DNA of 5,753 nt from Lachnospiraceae bacterium UBA7598 (GTDB taxonomy: Bacteria; Bacillota; Clostridia; Lachnospirales; Lachnospiraceae). How positions within the stretch are numbered: the first letter of the stretch is position 1; each line of letters opens with the position of its first letter. Location: positions 1 through 5,753 of the forward strand of contig DLQV01000250.1 in NCBI GenBank assembly GCA_002474415.1. The letters are read 5' to 3'. Below the pieces are notes generated by a model that saw nothing but the letters and a program-made list of their open reading frames with translations, ran no database searches and was not told the origin of the DNA. Shown one piece after another: positions 1-5,597 of this stretch. A program made the translations under genes and the position numbers.

Positions 1-99
1 AGCAAAAAAGAAGTGAAAATGGTAGTATACTTGCATTTTAAAGAGCATTATGGCATAGTTGAGAAAGAAAATCGAAAGCGAAGGATGAAAAGAGGAAAA

Positions 100-582
100 A
101 TGAAGTTTCGAAAAGCTAAGCCGGACGATAAAGAAGAAATTCTTGCGCTGTATCAGTCGCTGATTGGTACGCCATACTGTGCATGGGGCAATGGGTATCC
201 GGGAGAGCAGGAGTTTGATTATGATATGAGCAGAAATGCTCTTTTTTGTATGGAAAATGAAGATGGAGAAATCATTGGCACGATCACGGTGGATGAAGAT
301 CCGCAGGTGGAAGCACTCACCTGCTGGTCAGAAACACTGCAGCCGTCTGCGGAGCTTTCCAGACTCGGGGTGCGCACCGATATGCAGAATCAGGGAATTG
401 CCAGGCAACTTCTGCAGCATGGCATGGAAGAATTGAAAAAACAAGGGAAAAAGAGTGTGCATTTTCTCGTGTGTAAGACAAATAAAAAAGCGCTCCGCTC
501 TTATGAAAAACTGCATTTTGACGTAGTGGGAGAGAGTGATTTATTTAACGAGGACTGGTGGTGCTACGAGAAAGCACTTTAA
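100..582 (+). CDS. GNAT-family N-acetyltransferase
   Basis: Predicted cytoplasmic acetyltransferase of 160 residues that would transfer an acetyl group from acetyl-CoA to an amine; the acceptor is unknown. The protein opens with MKFRKAKPDD, the usual beta-1 start of GNAT proteins. The acetyl-CoA-binding motif A is visible at about residues 88-104 (RLGVRTDMQNQGIARQL, with the Q-x-x-G-x-A pyrophosphate loop at 96-101). The C-terminal beta5/alpha4 region, with SYEKLHF at 134-140, is the typical 'Y-x-K-x-G/H-F' element. I chose ATG 100 because AGAGGA lies just upstream (91-96, rather tight spacing) and because the family-like sequence begins there. The frame is open back to 13, and ATG 85 has only AAGG abutting it. 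The residues upstream of 100 are Lys/Arg-rich and unlike the family. Possible -10-like elements exist upstream (TATACT at 26-31) but no convincing full promoter. The length is normal for a single-domain GNAT. The fold assignment is firm; the substrate is not inferable. Confidence 0.88.
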   Translation: MKFRKAKPDDKEEILALYQSLIGTPYCAWGNGYPGEQEFDYDMSRNALFCMENEDGEIIGTITVDEDPQVEALTCWSETLQPSAELSRLGVRTDMQNQGIARQLLQHGMEELKKQGKKSVHFLVCKTNKKALRSYEKLHFDVVGESDLFNEDWWCYEKAL

Positions 583-608
583 AAATCAAGTACAGGAAGT
601 TGGAAAAT

Positions 609-1910
609 ATGGAAACAGGACAGAGAAAGACAACGGGACAGAAGATGAAAAAAGAGAGGAACAGGGGGAGAGAAACGGATAGAAAACCGAATTTAAACCA
701 GACACAAAAAACAGGAGAACACTGTATTTACGCAAAAAAATGTGGAGGCTGTGACTATCAGGGACTTCCGTATAAGGAGCAGCTTGCAAAAAAACAGAGT
801 TACATGCGCAAGCTCATGGAACCGTTTGGAAAGATCAATCCAATCATCGGGATGGACGATCCGTATCATTATAGGCATAAAGTACAGGCGGCTTTTTCCT
901 GCAATAAACGCGGACATATTGTGGCAGGCGTATATGAGAAACATTCGCATGATATTGTGGATGTAGAGCAGTGCCAGATCGAGGATGCACAGGCAGATAC
1001 CATTATCCGTGAAATCAAAAATATGATGCGTTCTTTCCGGATTCGTGCATATGATGAGGATACCGGATATGGACTGCTGCGTCACGTGCTGGTGCGAAAG
1101 GGCTATCACAGCGGACAGATTATGGTGGTGCTTGTCCTGGTATCTCCGATTCTTCCTTCCAAAAACAATTTTGTCAAAGCACTGCGGAAGAAGTTCCCGG
1201 AGATCAGCACAGTAGTGATCAACGTCAATGACCGCAAGACCAGCATGGTACTTGGAGAACGCAATATTACGGTTTATGGAAAAGGATTTATTGAGGACGA
1301 ACTGTGCGGATGCACGTTCCGCATTTCGCCGACTTCTTTTTATCAGGTAAATCCGCAACAGACGGAAAAACTTTACCGGAAAGCCATTTCCTGTGCAAAA
1401 CTGACGGGAAAAGAGACGGTGATCGATGCGTACTGCGGTACGGGCACGATCGGGCTGATTGCAAGCAACCGCGCAAAGAAGGTGATCGGAGTAGAGTTAA
1501 ACCGTGATGCGATAAAGGATGCTATCTCTAATGCAAAACGCAATCATATCCACAATGTTACTTTTTATAATGAAGATGCCGGAAAATTTATGGTAGAGAT
1601 GGCAGAAAAAGGAGAACACGCGGATGTGGTCATTATGGACCCACCGCGTACCGGAAGCGACGAGGCCTTTCTTTCTTCTGTGGTGCGGTTGGCTCCGGAC
1701 AAAGTTGTGTATGTATCCTGTGGCCCGGAAACAATGGCGCGGGATCTGAAGTATTTGACAAAGCATGGATACCGGATGAAAGAGTGTACACCGTTTGATC
1801 TTTTTCCGTTTACAAAACATGTGGAGACGGTTGTCTTACTTTCCAAGGGCGCTAAAGGTCCGGTGGACCTTTGCTCAGCGCGGACCGAAGTGGAACGGAG
1901 ATTTGCCTAA
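609..1910 (+). CDS. rlmD: 23S rRNA (uracil-C5)-methyltransferase, RlmD/RlmCD (RumA) family
   Basis: SAM-dependent enzyme that makes 5-methyluridine in 23S rRNA. In E. coli RlmD modifies U1939, and in Bacillus one homologue (RlmCD) modifies both U747 and U1939, so the exact target here is inferred. Start ATG 609 is supported by AGGAAG at 594-599 (9-base spacing); the frame is open from a GTG at 558 that overlaps the previous gene. The protein is 433 residues. Visible elements: a basic N-terminus (residues 6-34, many K/R); an iron-sulfur motif C39-x5-C45-x2-C48 plus C122; SAM-domain FYQVNP (244-249); motif I DAYCGTGTIGL (273-283); VIGVELNRDAI (292-302); DPPRTG (344-349); the catalytic cysteine C371 in VSCGPETMARDL; and the general base E406 in HVETVVLL. 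The N-terminus before the cluster is too short for the TRAM domain of E. coli RumA. The last 20 residues after LSK (414-433) do not resemble the family end and are encoded by a hairpin. The gene is probably co-transcribed with the GNAT gene (26-base gap). Confidence 0.93.
   Translation: METGQRKTTGQKMKKERNRGRETDRKPNLNQTQKTGEHCIYAKKCGGCDYQGLPYKEQLAKKQSYMRKLMEPFGKINPIIGMDDPYHYRHKVQAAFSCNKRGHIVAGVYEKHSHDIVDVEQCQIEDAQADTIIREIKNMMRSFRIRAYDEDTGYGLLRHVLVRKGYHSGQIMVVLVLVSPILPSKNNFVKALRKKFPEISTVVINVNDRKTSMVLGERNITVYGKGFIEDELCGCTFRISPTSFYQVNPQQTEKLYRKAISCAKLTGKETVIDAYCGTGTIGLIASNRAKKVIGVELNRDAIKDAISNAKRNHIHNVTFYNEDAGKFMVEMAEKGEHADVVIMDPPRTGSDEAFLSSVVRLAPDKVVYVSCGPETMARDLKYLTKHGYRMKECTPFDLFPFTKHVETVVLLSKGAKGPVDLCSARTEVERRFA
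1849..1881. repeat. Strong hairpin inside the 3' end of rlmD
   Basis: Inverted repeat read directly: AAAGGTCC (1854-1861), loop GGT, GGACCTTT (1865-1872), a perfect 8-bp stem. It is extended outward by GCGCT (1849-1853) pairing with AGCGC (1877-1881) across a four-base bulge (1873-1876). It lies wholly within the coding sequence, encoding the atypical C-terminal tail of the methyltransferase. There is no T-run after it, so it is not a canonical terminator. It looks like a palindromic unit such as a REP/MITE-type repeat that has become part of the reading frame, but a second copy would be needed to call it a dispersed repeat and none is in the window. Confidence 0.6.
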
Positions 1911-2042
1911 ATCAGAGAATGCAAGACAGCCACAGTGTACGCCGGAGAAGGAAGATGCGATTATGCAGGCGTTTAGGCATTTTGGAATCATATAGGTTGT
2001 GGATAAATAGCATCATGTGTTAAAAATATAGTGAAGTATGGG

Positions 2043-2094
2043 AAAAAGGACATTCCGGAACTGTAGATTTTACAGGTCAGGGGATGTCCTTTTT
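2043..2094. terminator. Bidirectional rho-independent terminator
   Basis: The arms AAAAAGGACAT (2043-2053) and ATGTCCTTTTT (2084-2094) are perfect reverse complements. The stem continues with one G-T pair and two G-C pairs to 2056/2081. A second small stem sits inside the loop, CTGTA (2061-2065) with TACAG (2071-2075) around GATTT. Because the base of the stem is A5 on the left and T5 on the right, the RNA ends in a U tract on either strand. It therefore fits termination of both the upstream plus-strand rlmD transcript and the minus-strand lysR-type transcript, whose genes converge here. Confidence 0.8.
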
Positions 2095-2158
2095 GCAGAT
2101 ATGGAAGTGTTCAAGGGACAAGGTAATGATACGGAGGTATTAAGACTGATATGAATGA

Positions 2159-2185
2159 TATCTATCTTATCGGATAAGATAGATA
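2159..2185. repeat. 27-base near-perfect palindrome
   Basis: Arms TATCTATCTTATC (2159-2171) and GATAAGATAGATA (2173-2185) are exact reverse complements around a single central G. It lies 33 bases beyond the stop codon of the minus-strand LysR-type gene. There is no adjacent T-run on either strand, so it is a poor intrinsic terminator. It could instead be an mRNA 3'-end stabilising hairpin, a protein-binding operator, or a recombination or insertion scar. The sequence does not decide between these. Confidence 0.65.
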
Positions 2186-2218
2186 GGATTGGCATCCAGT
2201 CGATTAAATTGAGAAATA

Positions 2219-3097
2219 TCAAATTTCTTTTATAGCGCGAATGAACTTTTGAGTTGCCGTAGTAGGTTCTTTCGCATACATCAGTCCATATGGCAATGTA
2301 CAGTCTATTTCAAGCGGAATTGTTATAAGATTGTTGTGAATATCCGTATAAACCGGCTGTGTAATCAAAATATATCCGTTTACTTCACAGAGTGTAAATG
2401 TATCTATGTCATATCGTTTAGAATCCACAATTTGAACAGTCGGATATTGATTTCGGATATGATTGCGAAAAACATCGATTTCTTTAGAAACACCCTCAAT
2501 CGGCATAACAATGTACTCACCATTCAAGTCCTGCATGGTGAGTTTTTTCATACCTGCAAGTCTGTGATTCTTGGCAACAGCACAGCAGATAGGTGTGCGA
2601 TCCAGCTCTAAAAACTGGCAAAGACCATCCCAGCCAGCAGAACCATAAATACCTTCAAATAAATCAAAGTGTACGCCCAATGCAGAAAAAACTTCTCCTC
2701 GATTCTGATATTCCATCATAGGGAGAATTTCAATTTTTAATTCGGGGTGTTTTTCGTTGACTTGTGTCCAAAGATCAGGCAGCAAACGGCATTTATAAAG
2801 TAGCGAAGTACCGATCCGCACGGTGGTTTCCGAAGATTCTGCCAACCGTCGCGCTTTGTTTAATGCATCCTGTGATAATCGGATGAGCGTTTTGGCGTCC
2901 TCATATAAAGACCGTCCGGCAGGTGTCAGCTTTACCCCATGATTGGAGCGGAAAAACAGTTTAAAGCCGCAGCTTGTTTCCAACAAATTGATCTGTTGAA
3001 TAATTGCAGGTGCAGAAATATACATGGCTTCCGCTGCCTTGCTAAAACTGCCGGAATCAGCTACTTTGATAAAAGCATCCAACTGTGGATTATACAT
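2219..3097 (-). CDS. LysR-type transcriptional regulator
   Basis: DNA-binding regulator of 292 residues, the usual LysR size. The N-terminal winged helix-turn-helix is clear: LDAFIKVADSGSFSKAAEAM (6-25), then the recognition-helix region ISAPAIIQQINLLE (27-40) and the wing FKLFFRSNHGVKLTPAGR (45-62). A linker helix with many Arg/Ala follows to about 88, then the periplasmic-binding-protein-like effector domain from VRIGTS (93-98) to the end. The start at 3097 is supported by an excellent ribosome binding site, AGGAGGG on the minus strand (3104-3110, 6-base spacing). It is divergent from the AKR/MATE cluster with a 112-base gap. This is the classical LysR layout, so it likely controls that cluster and itself in response to a small molecule. 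The inducer is not recognisable from sequence. Transcription probably ends at the hairpin at 2043-2094. Confidence 0.93.
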   Translation of the reverse strand: MYNPQLDAFIKVADSGSFSKAAEAMYISAPAIIQQINLLETSCGFKLFFRSNHGVKLTPAGRSLYEDAKTLIRLSQDALNKARRLAESSETTVRIGTSLLYKCRLLPDLWTQVNEKHPELKIEILPMMEYQNRGEVFSALGVHFDLFEGIYGSAGWDGLCQFLELDRTPICCAVAKNHRLAGMKKLTMQDLNGEYIVMPIEGVSKEIDVFRNHIRNQYPTVQIVDSKRYDIDTFTLCEVNGYILITQPVYTDIHNNLITIPLEIDCTLPYGLMYAKEPTTATQKFIRAIKEI

Positions 3098-3113
3098 TAT
3101 TATCCCTCCTGCT

Positions 3114-3129
3114 TAAAGTTAAAACTTTA
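3114..3129. promoter_or_regulatory. Inverted repeat, candidate regulator-binding site
   Basis: TAAAGTT (3114-3120), AA, AACTTTA (3123-3129): seven-base arms that are exact reverse complements, 16 bases upstream of the lysR-type start codon and just before its ribosome binding site. Position and symmetry suggest an autoregulatory operator or mRNA leader hairpin. The spacing does not match the LysR T-N11-A consensus neatly, so binding by the adjacent regulator is only an inference. Confidence 0.35.
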
Positions 3130-3133
3130 TGCC

Positions 3134-3162
3134 ATGATAACATATCCGAACTTCCGAAGCAA
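3134..3162 (-). promoter_or_regulatory. Candidate promoter of the lysR-type gene
   Basis: On the minus strand, TTGCTT (3157-3162) and TATCAT (3134-3139) are separated by 17 bases. The -10 matches five of six consensus positions; the -35 matches only its TTG. The predicted start lies about 30 bases upstream of the start codon, and the inverted repeat at 3114-3129 would fall around the start of transcription. Confidence 0.4.
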
Positions 3163-3180
3163 GATGGTCATTGCTAAAAT
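3152..3180 (+). promoter_or_regulatory. Candidate promoter of the AKR/MATE cluster
   Basis: An extended -10 element, TGC followed by TAAAAT (3172-3180; hexamer 3175-3180 matches five of six), is preceded at 17 bases by a poor -35, TTCCGA (3152-3157). A weak -35 is common for activator-dependent LysR-controlled promoters. This element overlaps the divergent candidate promoter of the regulator (3134-3162), so the two could compete. CTTCCGAAG (3151-3159) is a small dyad at the overlap. Confidence 0.38.
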
Positions 3181-3209
3181 AAGTTCAGAACAGAAATGGA
3201 TGTATAGGC

Positions 3210-3767
3210 ATGAAAAAACTCGGTTTTGGACTGATGAGACTGCCGCTGTTGGATAAAGATGATTACAGTAGTGTAGACATTGAACGATTCAAGAACATGG
3301 CAGATACATTCCTTGCAAGTGGGTTTACCTATTTTGATACGGCGTATCCTTATCACAGAGGCAACAGCGAAGTGGCTTTTCGTGAGGCAGTAGTCAAACG
3401 GTATCCCCGTTCTGCTTATACGATTACGGATAAGCTGTCGCTTTTTATGATCCGGGATGAAAAAGAAATACCGGGATTTTTTGAAAAGCAGTTACAGCAG
3501 CTTGGTGTAGACTATGTGGATTATTACTGGCTCCACGGGCTGAATGGACGGACATATCAGCAAGCGGAAGAAATGCACGCATTTGAGTTTATTCAAGCAA
3601 AAAAGCCGAAGGAAAAATCCGTCATATAGGACTGTCTTTCCATGATAAGGCTGCCATTCTGGATGAAATTCTGACTGCACATCCCGAAATAGAATATGTG
3701 CAGATTCAACTTAATTAAGCCTGTAAAGGGTGGCAGCCTGATCCAAATACCAGAAACCGCAAAGCAG
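3210..3767 (+). pseudogene. Aldo/keto reductase, 5' part, frameshifted and truncated
   Basis: Remnant of an NAD(P)H-dependent aldo/keto reductase. From ATG 3210 (weak ribosome binding site; in-frame stop at 3180) the first 132 residues carry the full catalytic tetrad: D43 and Y48 in FDTAYPY, K75 in TDKLS and H109 in YYWLHG. The style, including ALNG/GLNG and HAFEFI, resembles the COG1453-type family that normally runs to about 370-380 residues with a C-terminal iron-sulfur domain. The frame breaks at the A tract near 3599-3604: the 0 frame hits a stop at 3627-3629, while the shifted frame continues with EGKIRHIGLSFHD through VQIQLN to a stop at 3716-3718. Frame then changes again at about 3717 to KPVKGGSL, the family's later 'MEPVKGGSL' motif, so some 25-30 codons normally in between appear deleted. 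The remainder is lost at the junction near 3767, where an unrelated AKR tail begins. Deletion sizes are judged from remembered family sequence, not alignment. Almost certainly non-functional. Confidence 0.85.
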
Positions 3768-4194
3768 GATTATTACGGTGCGTGGCGAGCAATGGAAGAA
3801 GCCTATGACGCAGGAAAAATTCGCGCAATCGGTCTTTCCAACTTTGATTCGGCACGAGTCGTAGATTTGACTTTGAACAACCGTATCACACCTGCTGTCA
3901 ATCAGGTAGAATGCCATCCATTCTATCAGCAGGAGGATACACGCCGTTTCTTGCAGGAGCAGGGCATTGTCATGGAGGCATGGGCCTCCTTTGCGGAAGG
4001 CAAGAAGCAAATTTTTCAGAATGAAACGCTGAAGCAGATAGGAGCAGAATCTGTCTGTTTTTGATTTTGCGTTGTCAGATGAGGATATGCTTGCAATCAG
4101 CAGATTGGATGAAGGTGTTACGCTGTTCGGCAGAAATGACGATCCCAAATATGCAAAAATGATCAACAGCGTAAAAATCCACGGAGACAGGTAA
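3768..4194 (+). pseudogene. AKR5-like aldo/keto reductase, 3' part, truncated with internal deletion
   Basis: Back half of a second kind of aldo/keto reductase, resembling the 2,5-diketo-D-gluconate reductase (AKR5-like) family. Recognisable pieces are YGAWRAMEEAYDAGKIRAIG, LSNFD, the AVNQVECHPF motif, the EAWASFAEG strand and QNETLKQIG. It is fused in frame to the preceding reductase fragment at about 3768, so its own N-terminal half, with the start and the catalytic Asp, Tyr, Lys and His, is missing. The frame closes at 4062-4064. The true C-terminus resumes in another frame from about 4048 (NLSVFDFALSDEDMLAISRL and onward) to a stop at 4192-4194. The normally intervening helix and the 'VVIPKS' NADP-binding segment (about 30-35 codons) appear deleted. 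No ribosome binding site or start makes this fragment independently expressible as an enzyme. Its stop lies 2 bases before the MATE start, so the ancestral gene was probably the operon partner of that pump. Confidence 0.83.
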
Positions 4195-4196
4195 TC

Positions 4197-5582
4197 ATGC
4201 AGCGAACAGTAGAAGAAAAAACAGAACTATTTGAAACCATGCCGATTCACCGTGCAGCAATGACGCTGGTAATTCCCACGGTCATCAGCCAGCTTGTCAT
4301 GCTGATCTATAACATGGCGGATACATGGTACATCGGGCAGACAGGTGATCCGTATCAGGTGGCGGCGGTCACGGTCACTTATCCCATTTTCATGATGATG
4401 AATGCCCTGGCAAACTTGTTTGGCATTGGCGGCAGCAGCCTGGTCTCTCGTATGCTCGGAGGCGGAGAACAGAAAAAGACTGGAGCCATCGCAGCATTTT
4501 CATTGTGGGCAGCAGGCGGCGTGACGCTTTGCTATTCTCTGGTTTGCCTGCTTTTTGACCGACAGTTTCTTGCTTTGCTGGGAACAGATGCAGGGACATT
4601 GCCTTATGCACAGGACTATCTTTTCTGGACTGTGGTGATTGGAGGACTTCCTACTGTATTGAATATGGTACTGGCGAATATTGTACGCGCCCAGGGAGAT
4701 GCCCGAATTTCCAGCATTGGAATGTCGCTTGGCGGTGTGCTCAATATGGTGATGGATCCGGTGTTCATTTTTCTTATGGGGATGGGAGTAGCAGGTGCAG
4801 CACTTTCCACCTGCCTTTCCAACACCGTTTCGCTGATATTCCTGTTGATCCATGTGATTCGCAGCCGGGAATCGAGCCTTGTGAAAATCCCGCTGTTTCC
4901 ACAATATACGGAACGTAGCCGCCGCATGGAAATTTACTCTATTGGAACACCTGCGGCCTTGCAGATTTTACTGGCTGCGGTTTCCAATGCCGTACTGCTC
5001 CGTTTCATGTCAGCTTATCCTGTGGCCGCTATTTCCGGCATGGGTGTTATGCAGAAAGTCGAGAGCATTCCTTTTCAGGCAATTATGGGAATTTCGGATG
5101 GTGTATTGCCACTGGTAGCTTATAACTTTGCTTCCGGTAATCGGGAGAGAATGAATCAGGCGGTTCGATTTGCTTTAACACGCGGAATCGCCTGTGCCCT
5201 TGCTTGTTTTTTGCTATACGAAGCAGCAGCACCGTGGATTGTTCGCTTCTTTATCAATGATGCACAGTCCATCACATACGGCGCAGCTTTTGTTCGTTTG
5301 CGTGTGCTGGCACTCCCATTTATTACCGTAGAATTTATGCTGATTGCAGTCTTTCAGGGAATTGGTGGTGCAAAGCAGGCGTTTTTCCTTTCTCTGTTCC
5401 GAAAAGGCATTTTGGATTTGCCTCTTATGGCATTGTTCAATTTGTTTCTGCCAATGTATGGTTTAATGCTGGTTCAGCCGATCATGGAATGTTGCGGTGC
5501 AATCATTGCGGTAGTGTTGTATAAGAAACTGAAAAATAATCTGGTTCCGGTAAAACTGCCGGGAACAAAACAAATAAAATAA
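4197..5582 (+). CDS. MATE-family multidrug/cation antiporter
   Basis: Inner-membrane efflux protein of 461 residues, the normal MATE length, expected to have 12 transmembrane helices in two six-helix halves and to export cationic or aromatic compounds in exchange for Na+ or H+. Family landmarks: TM1 LVIPTVISQLVMLIYNMADT (24-43) followed by WYIGQTG; GGSSLVSRMLGGGE (78-91); NIVRAQGDAR (161-170); NMVMDPVFIF (183-192) starting TM6; and in the second half GVLPLVAYNFASGNRERM (302-319) and AVFQGIGGAKQAFFLSLFRK (384-403). The C-terminal end is short and basic (KLKNNLV...). Start ATG 4197 lies 2 bases after the stop of the AKR remnant, with GGAG at 4183-4186 and AGG at 4189-4191 inside the end of that remnant, so translation may once have been coupled. 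No frame break is visible. Most like the NorM/DinF-type MATEs common in clostridia; the transported substrate is unknown. Confidence 0.94.
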   Translation: MQRTVEEKTELFETMPIHRAAMTLVIPTVISQLVMLIYNMADTWYIGQTGDPYQVAAVTVTYPIFMMMNALANLFGIGGSSLVSRMLGGGEQKKTGAIAAFSLWAAGGVTLCYSLVCLLFDRQFLALLGTDAGTLPYAQDYLFWTVVIGGLPTVLNMVLANIVRAQGDARISSIGMSLGGVLNMVMDPVFIFLMGMGVAGAALSTCLSNTVSLIFLLIHVIRSRESSLVKIPLFPQYTERSRRMEIYSIGTPAALQILLAAVSNAVLLRFMSAYPVAAISGMGVMQKVESIPFQAIMGISDGVLPLVAYNFASGNRERMNQAVRFALTRGIACALACFLLYEAAAPWIVRFFINDAQSITYGAAFVRLRVLALPFITVEFMLIAVFQGIGGAKQAFFLSLFRKGILDLPLMALFNLFLPMYGLMLVQPIMECCGAIIAVVLYKKLKNNLVPVKLPGTKQIK

Positions 5583-5597
5583 TCAGGAGGATTTGAT

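Larger units (their letters stand above)
1911..2218. other. Gene-free intergenic region between rlmD and the lysR-type gene
   Basis: About 308 bases between the convergent ends of rlmD (+) and the LysR-type gene (-). I see no credible gene here. It holds the terminator hairpin at 2043-2094 and the palindrome at 2159-2185. The first ~130 bases, up to the terminator, show no recognisable protein remnant or RNA. The stretch between the two hairpins has only a 17-codon open frame without a ribosome binding site. Confidence 0.7.

Noticed and set aside
13..99. Upstream in-frame extension of the GNAT gene
   Set aside because: The extra residues are basic and unlike GNAT proteins, and the ribosome binding site AGAGGA and the family-like start both favour ATG 100.
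693..1358. Long minus-strand open frame (221 codons) opposite rlmD
   Set aside because: It lies entirely antisense to a well-supported methyltransferase, its translation resembles no family I know, and it has no good ribosome binding site; it is a shadow of the coding strand.
1849..1881. Intrinsic terminator for rlmD
   Set aside because: The hairpin is inside the coding frame and is followed by GCGCGGACCG rather than a T-run; the hairpin at 2043-2094 is the better terminator.
2101..2154. 17-codon open frame starting at ATG 2101
   Set aside because: It starts just after the terminator T-run, has no ribosome binding site, and its sequence suggests nothing.
3599..3630. Programmed frameshifting in the first reductase
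   Set aside because: The A6 tract could slip, but the restored frame meets another stop at 3716-3718 and the rest of the protein is rearranged, so recoding would not yield a complete enzyme.
3696..4064. Separate 122-codon gene within the AKR remnant
   Set aside because: The start codon lies inside the frameshifted reductase fragment, no ribosome binding site precedes it, and the protein would lack all catalytic residues of the family; it is better read as part of the pseudogene region.
4500..4927. Two minus-strand open frames opposite the MATE gene
   Set aside because: Both are antisense to continuous, motif-bearing MATE coding sequence and have His/Arg/Ser-rich translations typical of shadow frames.
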